This document shows, one piece after another, positions 10,344 to 18,372 of a stretch of 49,402 nucleotides of DNA. Positions within the stretch are counted from its first letter, which is position 1. Every line of letters starts with the position of its first letter. A program made the translations under genes and the position numbers. Source of the stretch: Pseudonocardia sulfidoxydans NBRC 16205 (GTDB lineage Bacteria; Actinomycetota; Actinomycetes; Mycobacteriales; Pseudonocardiaceae). Below the pieces are notes generated by a model. That model was not told where the DNA came from, searched no databases, and worked only from the letters and a program-made list of their open reading frames with translations. The stretch lies in assembly GCF_007989085.1 (NCBI RefSeq), contig NZ_BJVJ01000047.1, forward strand, positions 1 to 49,402. Reading direction: 5' to 3'.

Positions 10344-12209
10344 TTAGGGGCGTCGGGTGACGAGCTCGCGGATGACGGTGCCCCAACCGAAGCTGTGCCG
10401 GGCGGCCTCACGTAGCCCGGCGAGGGCGACGATCGCGTCCAGCTCGGCCTCGGTGCGCAGGCCGGTGCCGTCGCGGGTCAGCGCGAGCAGGTCCTCCTCG
10501 CCGTCGTGCTCGTCGGCATGGTCGGTGTCGTACAGGTCCTCGATCAGCAGGACGCGGCCACCGGCGGGAAGGTTCGCCGCCGCGGAGCGCAGCACCGCGG
10601 CGGCCGCCTCGTCCCCGAGCGCGCCCAGCGCGAAGACGAGCAGCACCGCGTCGGCGTCGGGAGCGGGATCGATCCCGGCTTCTGCCGCGACGTGGATGCG
10701 CGCCCGCTGGGCGGCATCGGGGACAGACGTGGGCAGGTCGCGGCGCAGCCAGTCGGCCTGCGCCGGCGGCGCGCTGATCGTGACACGCAGACCGGGGTGC
10801 CGGGCGGTGATCTCGCGCGCCTCCACCCCGGCACCGTCGGACCGGATGACGAGGTGCTCGACACCGGCGAAGACGCCCGAGTCCGCCAGCGGCGCCCCGA
10901 GGTATGCCGCGCCCTCCGCGATACTGTCCAGGAGCTGGTCGCAGAAGCCCTGCTCGGTGCGCAGCTGCGCGAACGTCCTCCCCGTGACCGACGCGTACGC
11001 AGCCTTCCCGGTGCGGACGGACTCGGCGAGGCCGAAGATGCCCTGTGCCTGCCGGCCCAGCGCGCTGCCCGGGTCCAGGAGGTCGGCCCAGTAGTCGTCG
11101 GCGAGGAAGTCGCCCACCTCGGTCAGCGTGTAGCGGGGCAGGCCGTCGTGCAGCGTCTCGGCGAGCAGGCCGATCGTGCTCAGGTAGCGCAGCAGCTTGC
11201 CCAGCGCCCGCTCGTCGCTGCCCGTGCGCGCGGCGAGCTCCGCGGCGCCCGCGGCACCGGAGGCCAGCAGGTCACCGAGCCCCAGCCCGGCCGCGACCCG
11301 GATCGCCAGTGCCGGTACGAGATCGGCGAGCTCGTGGAACTTCTCGTAGGCGTCGGTGGTGCGCTCGGGATCCGGGACGGACGCGTCCTCGGCGAGCACG
11401 ACGACGTCGGTGCGCTTCCAGTACCCGGTGAAGTCGATGTCCTTCTTGGCCATCTTGCGGTCCTCGACGAGATGACGGCGGAGCTCGCGCACCGCGGACC
11501 GCTCGCCGGCGATCCACGCGAACGGCGCGCCCGGCCACCACTGTGCATCGCGGACGGCGTCGACCAGCAGGCCGATGCCGTCTGCCTCCGCACGCACGAG
11601 CCAGGTGACCGTGACCCCCGGCAGCTCCCGCAGGCGCTGGACGTGCCCACGCTCGGCGACCTCGACGAACACCTGCGCGCGGGCGTCCTCGGGCAGCTCC
11701 TCGAGCAGCCTGCCGATGGCGGGCAGGGCGGTGTCGTCGCCCGCGACCAGCAACCAGTCCGACGGCGGCACGGGGCCCGCGGACGACTGCGGCCCGAAGA
11801 GGTGGAGACGGTCGCCCGCCCGGGCGCGCTGGGCCCAGGTCGTCGCGACCCCGATCCCGTGGGTGACGAAGTCGACGTCGAGCTCCCCGGCGCGGGGGTC
11901 GAAGCGGCGCACGGTGTAGGCGCGGTAGAGCGCGTGCTCGTCCTTCGGCCAGTCCAGCCGACCCTGCGCCTGGACGGGCAGCACCGGCCGGGACTGTCCG
12001 GGGTGGGCGAAGAGCAGTCGGATGTCGTCGTCGAAGCCGCCGCTGACGAAGGCGGGCTGCGGCAGGCCGTTCTCCGAGGTGAACGCCGCCAGCTGCGGAC
12101 CGGTGAACGTCACCCGCCGCATCCCGGGAGTGACGTCCTCGATGCGGGACACCTCGACCTGGCGGAGGGTGACGGGGTGCACGACGAGGGCGCGCGAGGT
12201 CGGAGACAC
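10344..12209 (-). CDS. Siderophore-interacting protein (ferric-siderophore reductase) fused to a degenerate O-methyltransferase domain
   Basis: A 621-residue fusion. Residues 1-265 are a SIP/ViuB-type flavoprotein that reduces and releases iron from imported siderophore: FAD-binding YRAYTVRRFD, THGIGVATTWAQRA, nucleotide-side AGDDTALPAIG, and a terminal GYWKR. Residues about 285-375 match the winged-helix dimerisation domain of class I O-methyltransferases. Residues about 400-610 match the catalytic fold (HPGLRV, LPAGGRVLLIEDLY, RTEAELDAIVALAGL). The SAM-binding glycine motif is replaced by LVIRSDGAG and the usual catalytic HDW-D segment reads FALGALGDE, so methyl transfer is doubtful. The GTG at 12209 lies 6 nt after a perfect TAATAT; a TTG at 12212 is also possible. 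The lipoprotein gene follows in the same operon. Confidence 0.88.
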   Translation of the reverse strand: MSPTSRALVVHPVTLRQVEVSRIEDVTPGMRRVTFTGPQLAAFTSENGLPQPAFVSGGFDDDIRLLFAHPGQSRPVLPVQAQGRLDWPKDEHALYRAYTVRRFDPRAGELDVDFVTHGIGVATTWAQRARAGDRLHLFGPQSSAGPVPPSDWLLVAGDDTALPAIGRLLEELPEDARAQVFVEVAERGHVQRLRELPGVTVTWLVRAEADGIGLLVDAVRDAQWWPGAPFAWIAGERSAVRELRRHLVEDRKMAKKDIDFTGYWKRTDVVVLAEDASVPDPERTTDAYEKFHELADLVPALAIRVAAGLGLGDLLASGAAGAAELAARTGSDERALGKLLRYLSTIGLLAETLHDGLPRYTLTEVGDFLADDYWADLLDPGSALGRQAQGIFGLAESVRTGKAAYASVTGRTFAQLRTEQGFCDQLLDSIAEGAAYLGAPLADSGVFAGVEHLVIRSDGAGVEAREITARHPGLRVTISAPPAQADWLRRDLPTSVPDAAQRARIHVAAEAGIDPAPDADAVLLVFALGALGDEAAAAVLRSAAANLPAGGRVLLIEDLYDTDHADEHDGEEDLLALTRDGTGLRTEAELDAIVALAGLREAARHSFGWGTVIRELVTRRP

Positions 12210-12218
12210 CAATTGATA

Positions 12219-12237
12219 TTAGGCAAGGGTGCCCTCA
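12219..12237. promoter_or_regulatory. Iron box between the SIP and AraC-type genes
   Basis: TTAGGCAAGGGTGCCCTCA is a weaker but recognisable iron box (about 12 of 19 positions). It fills most of the 30-bp gap between the two divergent start codons, so IdeR-type binding should affect both genes. Confidence 0.6.
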
Positions 12238-12239
12238 TA

Positions 12240-13814
12240 ATGGGTGCGGAAACGGTCAGATCGTTGTCATCCGAACCGCAGGAGCATCCCGGAGTGCTGA
12301 GCGCGGTCCCTCCGCCGATCCCCGCCAGTCGCAAGGTCGCGCGGTGGGATGCCCACGCCCGCGAGCACCTGCTGATGTGGGTCCACACCGGCAGAGCCCA
12401 TGTTCGTCTCGGGAGCGGGGAGCTCCACCGCGTGAACGAGGGCACGGGCATCTGGCTGCCGCCCGGCGCCGACCACGAGATGTGGACCGACGCGGACTCG
12501 CTCGCCCTCCCTCTGTCGGTGCCGGCCGTCGCGGTGCCGGGGGCGCCCGACCGGGTCGTCCGGTTCGCGGTGGACGAGCGCTGGCGCGACTGGCTCGTCG
12601 CGCAGTATGCGCAGCGGATGCAGGACCAGCCGCGCGGGCCGGGGCCGGACCTGCTCGCCGTCCTCACCGCGGCAGGGCCGGAGCTGCCACAGAACAGTCC
12701 AGGCGGCGCCGTCGCGGGCGAGGACGATCCGCCTGCCGCCCCACGGACGGGAGCAGCGGCCGCCGTGGCGCGCGCGCTACGGCGACGGCCGTCGCTGGAC
12801 CTCACGATCGAGGAGTGGGCCGCCGCAACGGCATGCAGTCCGAGCACCCTTCGCCGTCAGTTCCTACAGGGCACGGGCCTGCCCTTCGGGCAGTGGCGAG
12901 CACTCTGGCGCCTGGCGGCGGCGCGCAACCACCTCACCGCCGGAGGGTCCGTGTCGGACGCCGCCGCCCTCGCCGGCTTCACCAGCAGGCAGAGCTTCGC
13001 CCGCGCGTTCCGGGAACGCTACGGCGACGCGCCGCGCAGCTACGCGATGCAGCACCGCAGCGAGGCCCCGGCGATGTCCGCACCGGCGGGGGTGCGTGAG
13101 GTCCCCCCGAACGGCCCGACCGTGCGGACGCGAGGGATCGCCGCCCGGAACGAGCTCATCTGGATCTACCGGGGCGAGGGCAGCTCCCACGTCGGGGACA
13201 GGAGCGTCGCGACCCGGCGCGGCGACGCGCTGTGGCTCCCGGCCGGGATGCCGTACGAGAACGTGCTGCCCGCGGGGGCTGTCGCTGTGTCGCTCGGCGA
13301 GGTGCGCGGGGACTGTGCAGCGGTCCCGGAGCCGCTGCGAGCGCGCTTCCCCCCGAGCTGGGACGCGTACCTCCTGCACTGTTCCGTCAGCGCGAACACC
13401 CTCCTGCACCCCGACGGGTACCACGTCCGACACGTCGTCGATCTCTTCGACGCCCAGCTCGCCGTCGAGCGCGCCCGCGCGGTGCCGCTGCCGAGGCACG
13501 TGCACGCGCGTGCGGCGGCCGAGGGCTACCTCCGCCGCATCGGCGCCCGGACCGACGATGCGGCCTACGACGACGTCCCCCCGGGAGTACACGCCGCGTT
13601 CCGTCTCGAGACGGGTCTGACGTTCGCAGGGTGGCGGCACGCCACGCGGATGCGCGTCGCCCGCGACCTGCTCACCGCGGGGACACGGCCCGGCGCGGTC
13701 GCGGGCCAGGTCGGGTACCGCGATCCGGCGAACTTCAGCCGCGCCTTCGCCCGCTTCCACGGGATGTCTCCCGGCGAGTGGCAGGCACACGAGCTCGCCC
13801 AGTCCGCCGGCTGA
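12240..13814 (+). CDS. AraC-family regulator with duplicated cupin-HTH halves
   Basis: A 524-residue transcription factor that looks like two AraC regulators joined head to tail. Half one has a cupin-like sensor (LLMWVHTGRAHVRLG, GIWLPPGADHEMW) and a full HTH_18 domain near 175-275 (CSPSTLRRQFLQGTGLPF, SFARAFRERYGDAPRSY). Half two repeats this: a sensor near 300-370 (ELIWIYRGEGSSHVG, ALWLPAGMPYEN) and a DNA-binding domain near 430-520 (ANFSRAFARFHGMSPGEW), whose first helix-turn-helix is poorly conserved. AraC regulators in siderophore clusters often activate uptake genes when siderophore is sensed; that role is inferred from position. The ATG at 12240 starts just after the iron box and has no obvious ribosome-binding site. 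It ends 33 bp from the convergent formyltransferase. Confidence 0.9.
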   Translation: MGAETVRSLSSEPQEHPGVLSAVPPPIPASRKVARWDAHAREHLLMWVHTGRAHVRLGSGELHRVNEGTGIWLPPGADHEMWTDADSLALPLSVPAVAVPGAPDRVVRFAVDERWRDWLVAQYAQRMQDQPRGPGPDLLAVLTAAGPELPQNSPGGAVAGEDDPPAAPRTGAAAAVARALRRRPSLDLTIEEWAAATACSPSTLRRQFLQGTGLPFGQWRALWRLAAARNHLTAGGSVSDAAALAGFTSRQSFARAFRERYGDAPRSYAMQHRSEAPAMSAPAGVREVPPNGPTVRTRGIAARNELIWIYRGEGSSHVGDRSVATRRGDALWLPAGMPYENVLPAGAVAVSLGEVRGDCAAVPEPLRARFPPSWDAYLLHCSVSANTLLHPDGYHVRHVVDLFDAQLAVERARAVPLPRHVHARAAAEGYLRRIGARTDDAAYDDVPPGVHAAFRLETGLTFAGWRHATRMRVARDLLTAGTRPGAVAGQVGYRDPANFSRAFARFHGMSPGEWQAHELAQSAG

Positions 13815-13847
13815 CCCGCACAGCCGAGGCTTGCGTTCGCACGCCCC

Positions 13848-14525
13848 TCAGCGGGCGGCGGCGAAGAGCGTCGCGTAGTCCGGGTAGAAACTCTCCAGCA
13901 CACCGAGATCCGTTGCCCGCGCGAAAGCCGGGTGGTCGCGGTGGTCCGCGAGGCCGGAGAGGCGCTTCATCCCGAAGTACTCCCCCGGACCGTCCGACGT
14001 GGAGGGTGCGGGTGCGCGACCGAGGTCGGCGAGGTTGTCCACGAAGATCTCGTGACAGGACTTCGTGATCTGGAGCAGCAGCTCCTCCAGGGTCACCGTC
14101 GCGGACAGCGGGAATGTCCGCCGGTCGACGACCGCACCCGTGTCGATCCCGGCGTCGACCCGGTGCACCGTGACCCCGAACTCCGACTCCCCCCGAAGGA
14201 TCGCGAACACCGCCGCCACCACCGGGAGCCCACGGTAGCCGGGAAGCGGCCCGCCATGGACGTTCACGATGGTCAGCCCCAGGTCGAGGACCGCAGCGCG
14301 GAACAGGAACGGGTTCCCGGTCGAGCACACCAGGCGATCGGTACAGGCACGGTCGAGGAATGCCGCCAGATCGTTCACGTCGTCGGTCTCCCGGCGCTCG
14401 AGCCCCCGCGCCCGCGCGGGCACCGCCTCACCGCGGGGATGCACGACCGCGTCGACCGTCCGGCCCTGCGATACCGCGTACGTGGCAGCACGCCAGACCA
14501 GGGCTCCCGATCCCACGATGATCAC
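13848..14525 (-). CDS. Formyltransferase, probable N-hydroxyornithine N5-formyltransferase
   Basis: A 225-residue protein of the 10-formyltetrahydrofolate-dependent formyltransferase family. It shows the catalytic Asn-His segment NVHGGPLPGYRGLP and the Asp loop VDAGIDTGAVVDRR. It is shorter than methionyl-tRNA formyltransferase (about 310 residues) and lacks its C-terminal tRNA-binding domain, as do the siderophore enzymes of the CchA type that formylate N5-hydroxyornithine to make a hydroxamate. The context, a hydroxyornithine-specific NRPS, supports this. The GTG start overlaps an iron box and lies 6 nt after a TAGCCT -10-like element, suggesting a leaderless mRNA. The ornithine N5-monooxygenase needed upstream in the pathway is not in the window. 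Confidence 0.85.
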   Translation of the reverse strand: MIIVGSGALVWRAATYAVSQGRTVDAVVHPRGEAVPARARGLERRETDDVNDLAAFLDRACTDRLVCSTGNPFLFRAAVLDLGLTIVNVHGGPLPGYRGLPVVAAVFAILRGESEFGVTVHRVDAGIDTGAVVDRRTFPLSATVTLEELLLQITKSCHEIFVDNLADLGRAPAPSTSDGPGEYFGMKRLSGLADHRDHPAFARATDLGVLESFYPDYATLFAAAR

Positions 14526-14543
14526 TAGGTTAGGCTACTCTAA
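14525..14543. promoter_or_regulatory. Iron box between formyltransferase and FecCD permease genes
   Basis: CTAGGTTAGGCTACTCTAA matches 16 of 19 consensus positions and is the best iron box in the window. It spans the 23-bp gap between the divergent GTG codons and contains -10-like hexamers for both directions (TACTCT for the permease, TAGCCT for the formyltransferase). Confidence 0.85.
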
Positions 14544-14548
14544 CTCCG

Positions 14549-15580
14549 GTGAAGATCGCCGTGGCCCACGACACGGCGGCCCCGTTGACCCGGCGACGGG
14601 TGGTCGGCCTGCTGGCCGCCCTCGCCCTGCTCGCCGCCCTCGTGCTGGCCAGCATCGCGGTCGGGTCCCGGGCCGTCCCCCTGACCGCCGTCGTCGACGC
14701 CCTGATCCACGACACCGGAGAGGGCGACTCCTACGTCGTGTGGAGCCTGCGCGTGCCCCGCACGGCCGTCCTGCTCGCCGTCGGGATCGCCCTCGGTGTC
14801 GCCGGCATGCTCATCCAGGCGCTGACCCGCAACCCGCTCGCCGACCCCGGGATCCTGGGGGTCAACGCGGGAGCGGCCCTCTTCGTCGCGCTCGGGATCG
14901 CGGTGTTCGGGCTGACCTCGCCCGGTCAGTACCTCTGGTTCTCGTTCGCCGGCGCGCTCCTCGTCACCGTCGTCGTGTACGTCATCGGCTCGGCGGGGCG
15001 CGGCGGCGTCGACCCGATCCAGCTGACGTTGGCCGGCGTCACGCTCGGCGCGATCCTGTACGCGGTCGTCAGCGCGATGATGCTGCTCGACCCGCGCGCC
15101 TTCGAGCAGATGCGGAACTGGAACGCGGGCAGCGTCGTCAGCCGCGGCTGGGAGGTGCTCCTGCCCGTGCTGCCGTTCCTCGCGGCGGGCATTCTCCTCG
15201 CGATGGCCGTGGCCGGGCCGCTCAACGCGATCGCGCTCGGCGACGACCTCGCGAAGTCACTGGGCGCGAACATCGGCCGCACCCGCGTCATAGTCGTCGT
15301 CGCCGTCACGCTGCTCGCGGGCGGCGCGACCGCCATCGCCGGGCCGATCGGGTTCGTCGGCCTCATGGTGCCGCACGTCGCCCGGTGGATCGTCGGACCC
15401 GACCAGCGCTGGATCCTCGGCGCCACCCTGCTCCTCGCCCCCGCCCTGCTGTTGGCGGCCGACGTCGTCGGCCGCACCGTGATCCGACCCGGAGAGCTGC
15501 CCGTGGGCATCGTCATGGCGTTCGTCGGCGCGCCGATCCTGATCGTCCTCGTCCGCCGCCGGAAGGCGGCCGGGCTGTGA
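14549..15580 (+). CDS. Ferric-siderophore ABC transporter permease (FecCD family) 1
   Basis: A 343-residue polytopic membrane protein of the FecCD/BtuC family, which forms half of the channel that imports ferric siderophore. Family signatures include RVPRTAVLLAVGIALGVAG, LIQALTRNPLADPGILGVN, the ATPase-coupling segment ALGDDLAKSLGAN and GPIGFVGLMVPHVARWIVG. About nine to ten hydrophobic helices are visible. The GTG start lies 5 bp after the iron box, with no Shine-Dalgarno sequence. Its stop overlaps the start of the second permease (GTGA), so the two are translated together. Confidence 0.94.
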   Translation: MKIAVAHDTAAPLTRRRVVGLLAALALLAALVLASIAVGSRAVPLTAVVDALIHDTGEGDSYVVWSLRVPRTAVLLAVGIALGVAGMLIQALTRNPLADPGILGVNAGAALFVALGIAVFGLTSPGQYLWFSFAGALLVTVVVYVIGSAGRGGVDPIQLTLAGVTLGAILYAVVSAMMLLDPRAFEQMRNWNAGSVVSRGWEVLLPVLPFLAAGILLAMAVAGPLNAIALGDDLAKSLGANIGRTRVIVVVAVTLLAGGATAIAGPIGFVGLMVPHVARWIVGPDQRWILGATLLLAPALLLAADVVGRTVIRPGELPVGIVMAFVGAPILIVLVRRRKAAGL

Positions 15581-16725
15581 CCGCGGAGCCGACCACGGCG
15601 GAGTCGGCCGCAGAGGGGTCGGCCGCAAAGGGGTCGGCCGCAAAGGGGTCGGCCGCAAAGGGGTCGACCGCAGCGAGATCGACCACAGTGGAGTTCGGCC
15701 ACCGCGCCTGGGTCGTACGCCGCAGCCGCCTCGCGCTGCGCTGGCAGGCCCGCACCGTGATCGTCTGCGTGGCCCTCGCCGTGCTGACCCTCGCCGCCAC
15801 CACGGCGGCGCTGGCGCTGGGCGACTACCCGCTCACGCTCCCGGAGGTGTGGGCGGCACTCACCGGCGATCCCGGGGCCGGGTTCTCGAGCATCGTCGTG
15901 CTGGAGTGGCGGTTGCCCCGGGCCGTCGCGGCCGCGGTGTTCGGCGCGGGCCTCGGTGCCGCCGGCGCGGTGTTCCAGTCGCTGACCCGCAACGCGCTCG
16001 CCTCCCCCGACATCATCGGCATCTCGACGGGGTCGTACTCGGGCGCGCTCATCGTGATCGTGCTGGTCCAGGGCACCTACCTGCAGCTGACCGCGGGCGC
16101 CCTCGCCGGCGGCGCCGCCACCGCGGCGATCATCTACCTCCTCGCCTGGCGGGGCGGCGTGCAGGGGTTCCGGCTCATCATCGTCGGCATCGCGGTGTCC
16201 GCCATGCTGACGTCGTTCAACACCTGGCTCATGCTCACCGCCAAGCTCGAGGTGGCACTCGCCGCCTCGGCATGGGGAGCGGGCTCCCTCGGCCGCATCG
16301 GGTGGCAGGAGATGCTCGTCGGGGGCGGCACGGTCCTCGTCCTGCTGGTCGTGCTCGCGGCGTTCGGGCGGCCGATGCGGCAGCTCGAGCTCGGCGACGA
16401 CGCCGCGCACGCCACCGGGACCCGCGCGGAGCCCGTCCGGCTCGCCGTCATCGCGATCGCGGTGGCCCTCACGGCCGTCGTCTCGTCCGCGGCGGGTCCG
16501 ATCGCGTTCATCGCCCTGGCCGCCCCCCAGATCGCGCGCCGACTGTGCCGCACGCCCGGCATCTCCGTCGTCCCGGCCGCACTCACCGGCGCAGTGCTGC
16601 TGGCGGGCGCGGAGCTCGCTGCGCTGCACCTGCTCCCGGTGGCGCTGCCCGTCGGGGTCGTCACCGTGGTCCTGGGAGGCGGCTACCTCCTGTGGCTGAT
16701 CGTGCACGAGGTGCGGCGCCGGTAG
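15577..16725 (+). CDS. Ferric-siderophore ABC transporter permease (FecCD family) 2
   Basis: A 382-residue FecCD permease that should pair with the preceding one. Motifs: EWRLPRAVAAAVFGAGLGAAG, FQSLTRNALASPDIIGIS, QLELGDDAAHATG (coupling helix) and GPIAFIALAAPQIARRL. The first 38 residues are a low-complexity cytoplasmic tail built from EGSAAKGSAAKG-type repeats encoded by a 15-bp tandem repeat, which FecCD proteins do not normally carry. The GTG start overlaps the previous stop. A later start after the repeat cannot be excluded, but the repeat stays in frame. The gene ends inside a terminator hairpin facing the aryl-AMP ligase gene. Confidence 0.93.
   Translation: MTAEPTTAESAAEGSAAKGSAAKGSAAKGSTAARSTTVEFGHRAWVVRRSRLALRWQARTVIVCVALAVLTLAATTAALALGDYPLTLPEVWAALTGDPGAGFSSIVVLEWRLPRAVAAAVFGAGLGAAGAVFQSLTRNALASPDIIGISTGSYSGALIVIVLVQGTYLQLTAGALAGGAATAAIIYLLAWRGGVQGFRLIIVGIAVSAMLTSFNTWLMLTAKLEVALAASAWGAGSLGRIGWQEMLVGGGTVLVLLVVLAAFGRPMRQLELGDDAAHATGTRAEPVRLAVIAIAVALTAVVSSAAGPIAFIALAAPQIARRLCRTPGISVVPAALTGAVLLAGAELAALHLLPVALPVGVVTVVLGGGYLLWLIVHEVRRR
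15601..15690 (+). repeat. 15-bp tandem repeat inside the second permease gene
   Basis: Six units of GGGTCGGCCGCAAAG; the three central units (15616-15660) are identical and the outer ones diverged. Each encodes five residues (GSAAK). Identical copies suggest recent slippage expansion. Confidence 0.9.
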
Positions 16726-16737
16726 GCCGGCGCCGCA
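16712..16737. terminator. Terminator between permease 2 and the aryl-AMP ligase
   Basis: An 11-bp perfect stem (TGCGGCGCCGG with CCGGCGCCGCA) with a TAGG loop contains the permease stop codon and lies 17 bp before the ligase stop. It can serve both convergent genes. Confidence 0.7.
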
Positions 16738-16753
16738 ACTCGGCTCGGCTCGG

Positions 16754-18370
16754 CTACGACTGGCGCTGCAGCAGCTTGCTGATCTTGCCCATCGCGGTCC
16801 GCGGGAACTCCGCGACGACCTCGAGCGCGTCGGGCATCTTGTACGCGGCGAGCCCGCGCTCGCGCAGGTGCCTGCGGACCGCGGCCAGCGTGAGCGTCGA
16901 CGGGTCGACGCCGTCGCGGGGCACGACGTAGGCCTTGACGCGCTCCCCCAGCACCCGGTCGGCGATCCCGATCACCGAGACGTCGTGGACGCCGTCGAGC
17001 GCGAGGATCAGGTTCTCCACCTCCTCGGGCGCGACCTTCTCCCCGCCGCGGTTGATCTGGTCCTTCGACCGCCCGACGACGGTGAGGTAGCCGCGCTCGT
17101 CGCGGGCCACGATGTCGCCCGTGCGGTAGTAGCCGTCCTCGGTGAAGCTCGCGGCGTTCAGCTCGGGCGCACGGAAGTAGCCGCGGATGGTCGACGGACC
17201 GCGCGTGAGCAGGTGCCCGGGGGTGCCGGGGGCGACCGGCGTGCCGTCGTCGGCGAGGACGAGGAGCTCGTCGCCCGGCGAGACCGGCAGGCCTTGGCAG
17301 GTTGCGCTCGTCTCGTCGTCGACGTCGAGCCGGTTGTAGTTCACCAGGCCCTCGGCCATGCCGAACCCCTGCTGCAGGATCGCCCCGAGCTCGGGGCGCA
17401 CCCGCCGGGCCGCCTCCGCGCTGAGCTTCGCCCCGCCCACGTGCAGGGAGTGCAGGCTCGACAGGTCGAACTTCGCCCGCATGGAGGAGTTCAGCCACGC
17501 CAGCAACAGCGGCGGGACCACCGACGCCTGCGTGACACCGTGTCGCTCGATCAGCGGGAAGACGGTGTCGGGGCTGCCGTCGGGCGCGAGCACGACGGTC
17601 CCGCCGGCCGCGAGGACACCGAGGAAGCCCGGTGACCGCACGGCCATGCTGTGGCACACCGGCACCGCGATGAGCTGCACGGAGTGCGCCCCGATCCCGC
17701 AGAGCGGGATGCTGAGTCGCACCGAGTGCCCGTAGGTCTCGTGGGTGTGCGGAATCAGCTTCGGACGCCCCGTGGTGCCGCCGGAGGTCTGCAGGAGCGC
17801 GACGTCCTGCGGCGACGAGCGGCGCTCGTGGGCGAGCGGTGTGTGGGCCAGCAGGCGGTCCAGCTCGGGGCCACCGCCGTCGGGGTCCAGCACGACCGCG
17901 CGCAGACCGGACCGGGCCGCGGTGAGCTCGGCCGCCAGCCCGGCGAGGTCGGCGCCGTCGTGCACCGAGACGGTGACGTAGGCGCGCGCCTCGGTGAGCT
18001 CGACGAACTGGGTGATCTCGGTGCGCCGGTGGGCAGCCGGCGCAAAGGTCGGGACGGCGCCCAGCTCCCAGAGCGCGTAGACGACCACGATGAACGAGGG
18101 CACGTTCGGCAGGTGCACCACGACCCGGTCGCCGCGGCCCACGCCGAGATCGGCGAGGCCCGCGGCGACCCGCAGCACGCGGTCGCCGAGCTCCCCGTAG
18201 CTCACGATCTCGTCGCCCGCGACGACGGCGGTCCGTTCCGGATGCCGGGCCACAGAGGCGAACAGCGGCTCCTGGAGGGTCTCGTCCGTCCAGTACCCCG
18301 CGCGCCGGTAGCCCTCGGCGACGTCGGCGGGATAGGGCACGAAACCATCGAGCACGAGGGGCTCGCGCAT
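16754..18370 (-). CDS. Aryl-acid AMP ligase (DHB/salicylate-AMP ligase family) with altered pocket
   Basis: A 538-residue stand-alone adenylating enzyme of the EntE/DhbE family, which activates an aromatic acid to load an aryl carrier protein and start siderophore assembly. Family features: P-loop TSGGTTGRPKLIPHT, FGMAEGLVNYNRLD, GRSKDQINRGGEKVAPEE and a final TAMGKISKLLQ. The pocket segment that reads HNYxLSSPG in DHB enzymes is HSMAVRSPG here: the Asn that contacts the 2-hydroxyl is Ser and the Tyr is Met, while the second Ser (position 240 in DhbE numbering) is kept. The true acid may therefore not be 2,3-dihydroxybenzoate or salicylate. The ATG at 18370 follows the panD stop by 2 nt, so translation is coupled. 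It is third in the mbtH-panD-ligase operon. Confidence 0.9.
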   Translation of the reverse strand: MREPLVLDGFVPYPADVAEGYRRAGYWTDETLQEPLFASVARHPERTAVVAGDEIVSYGELGDRVLRVAAGLADLGVGRGDRVVVHLPNVPSFIVVVYALWELGAVPTFAPAAHRRTEITQFVELTEARAYVTVSVHDGADLAGLAAELTAARSGLRAVVLDPDGGGPELDRLLAHTPLAHERRSSPQDVALLQTSGGTTGRPKLIPHTHETYGHSVRLSIPLCGIGAHSVQLIAVPVCHSMAVRSPGFLGVLAAGGTVVLAPDGSPDTVFPLIERHGVTQASVVPPLLLAWLNSSMRAKFDLSSLHSLHVGGAKLSAEAARRVRPELGAILQQGFGMAEGLVNYNRLDVDDETSATCQGLPVSPGDELLVLADDGTPVAPGTPGHLLTRGPSTIRGYFRAPELNAASFTEDGYYRTGDIVARDERGYLTVVGRSKDQINRGGEKVAPEEVENLILALDGVHDVSVIGIADRVLGERVKAYVVPRDGVDPSTLTLAAVRRHLRERGLAAYKMPDALEVVAEFPRTAMGKISKLLQRQS

Positions 18371-18372
18371 CG

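Noticed and set aside
10506..12239. Extension of the AraC regulator frame 578 codons upstream
   Set aside because: This part is opposite the SIP fusion gene and has no domain; the regulator begins at the ATG at 12240.
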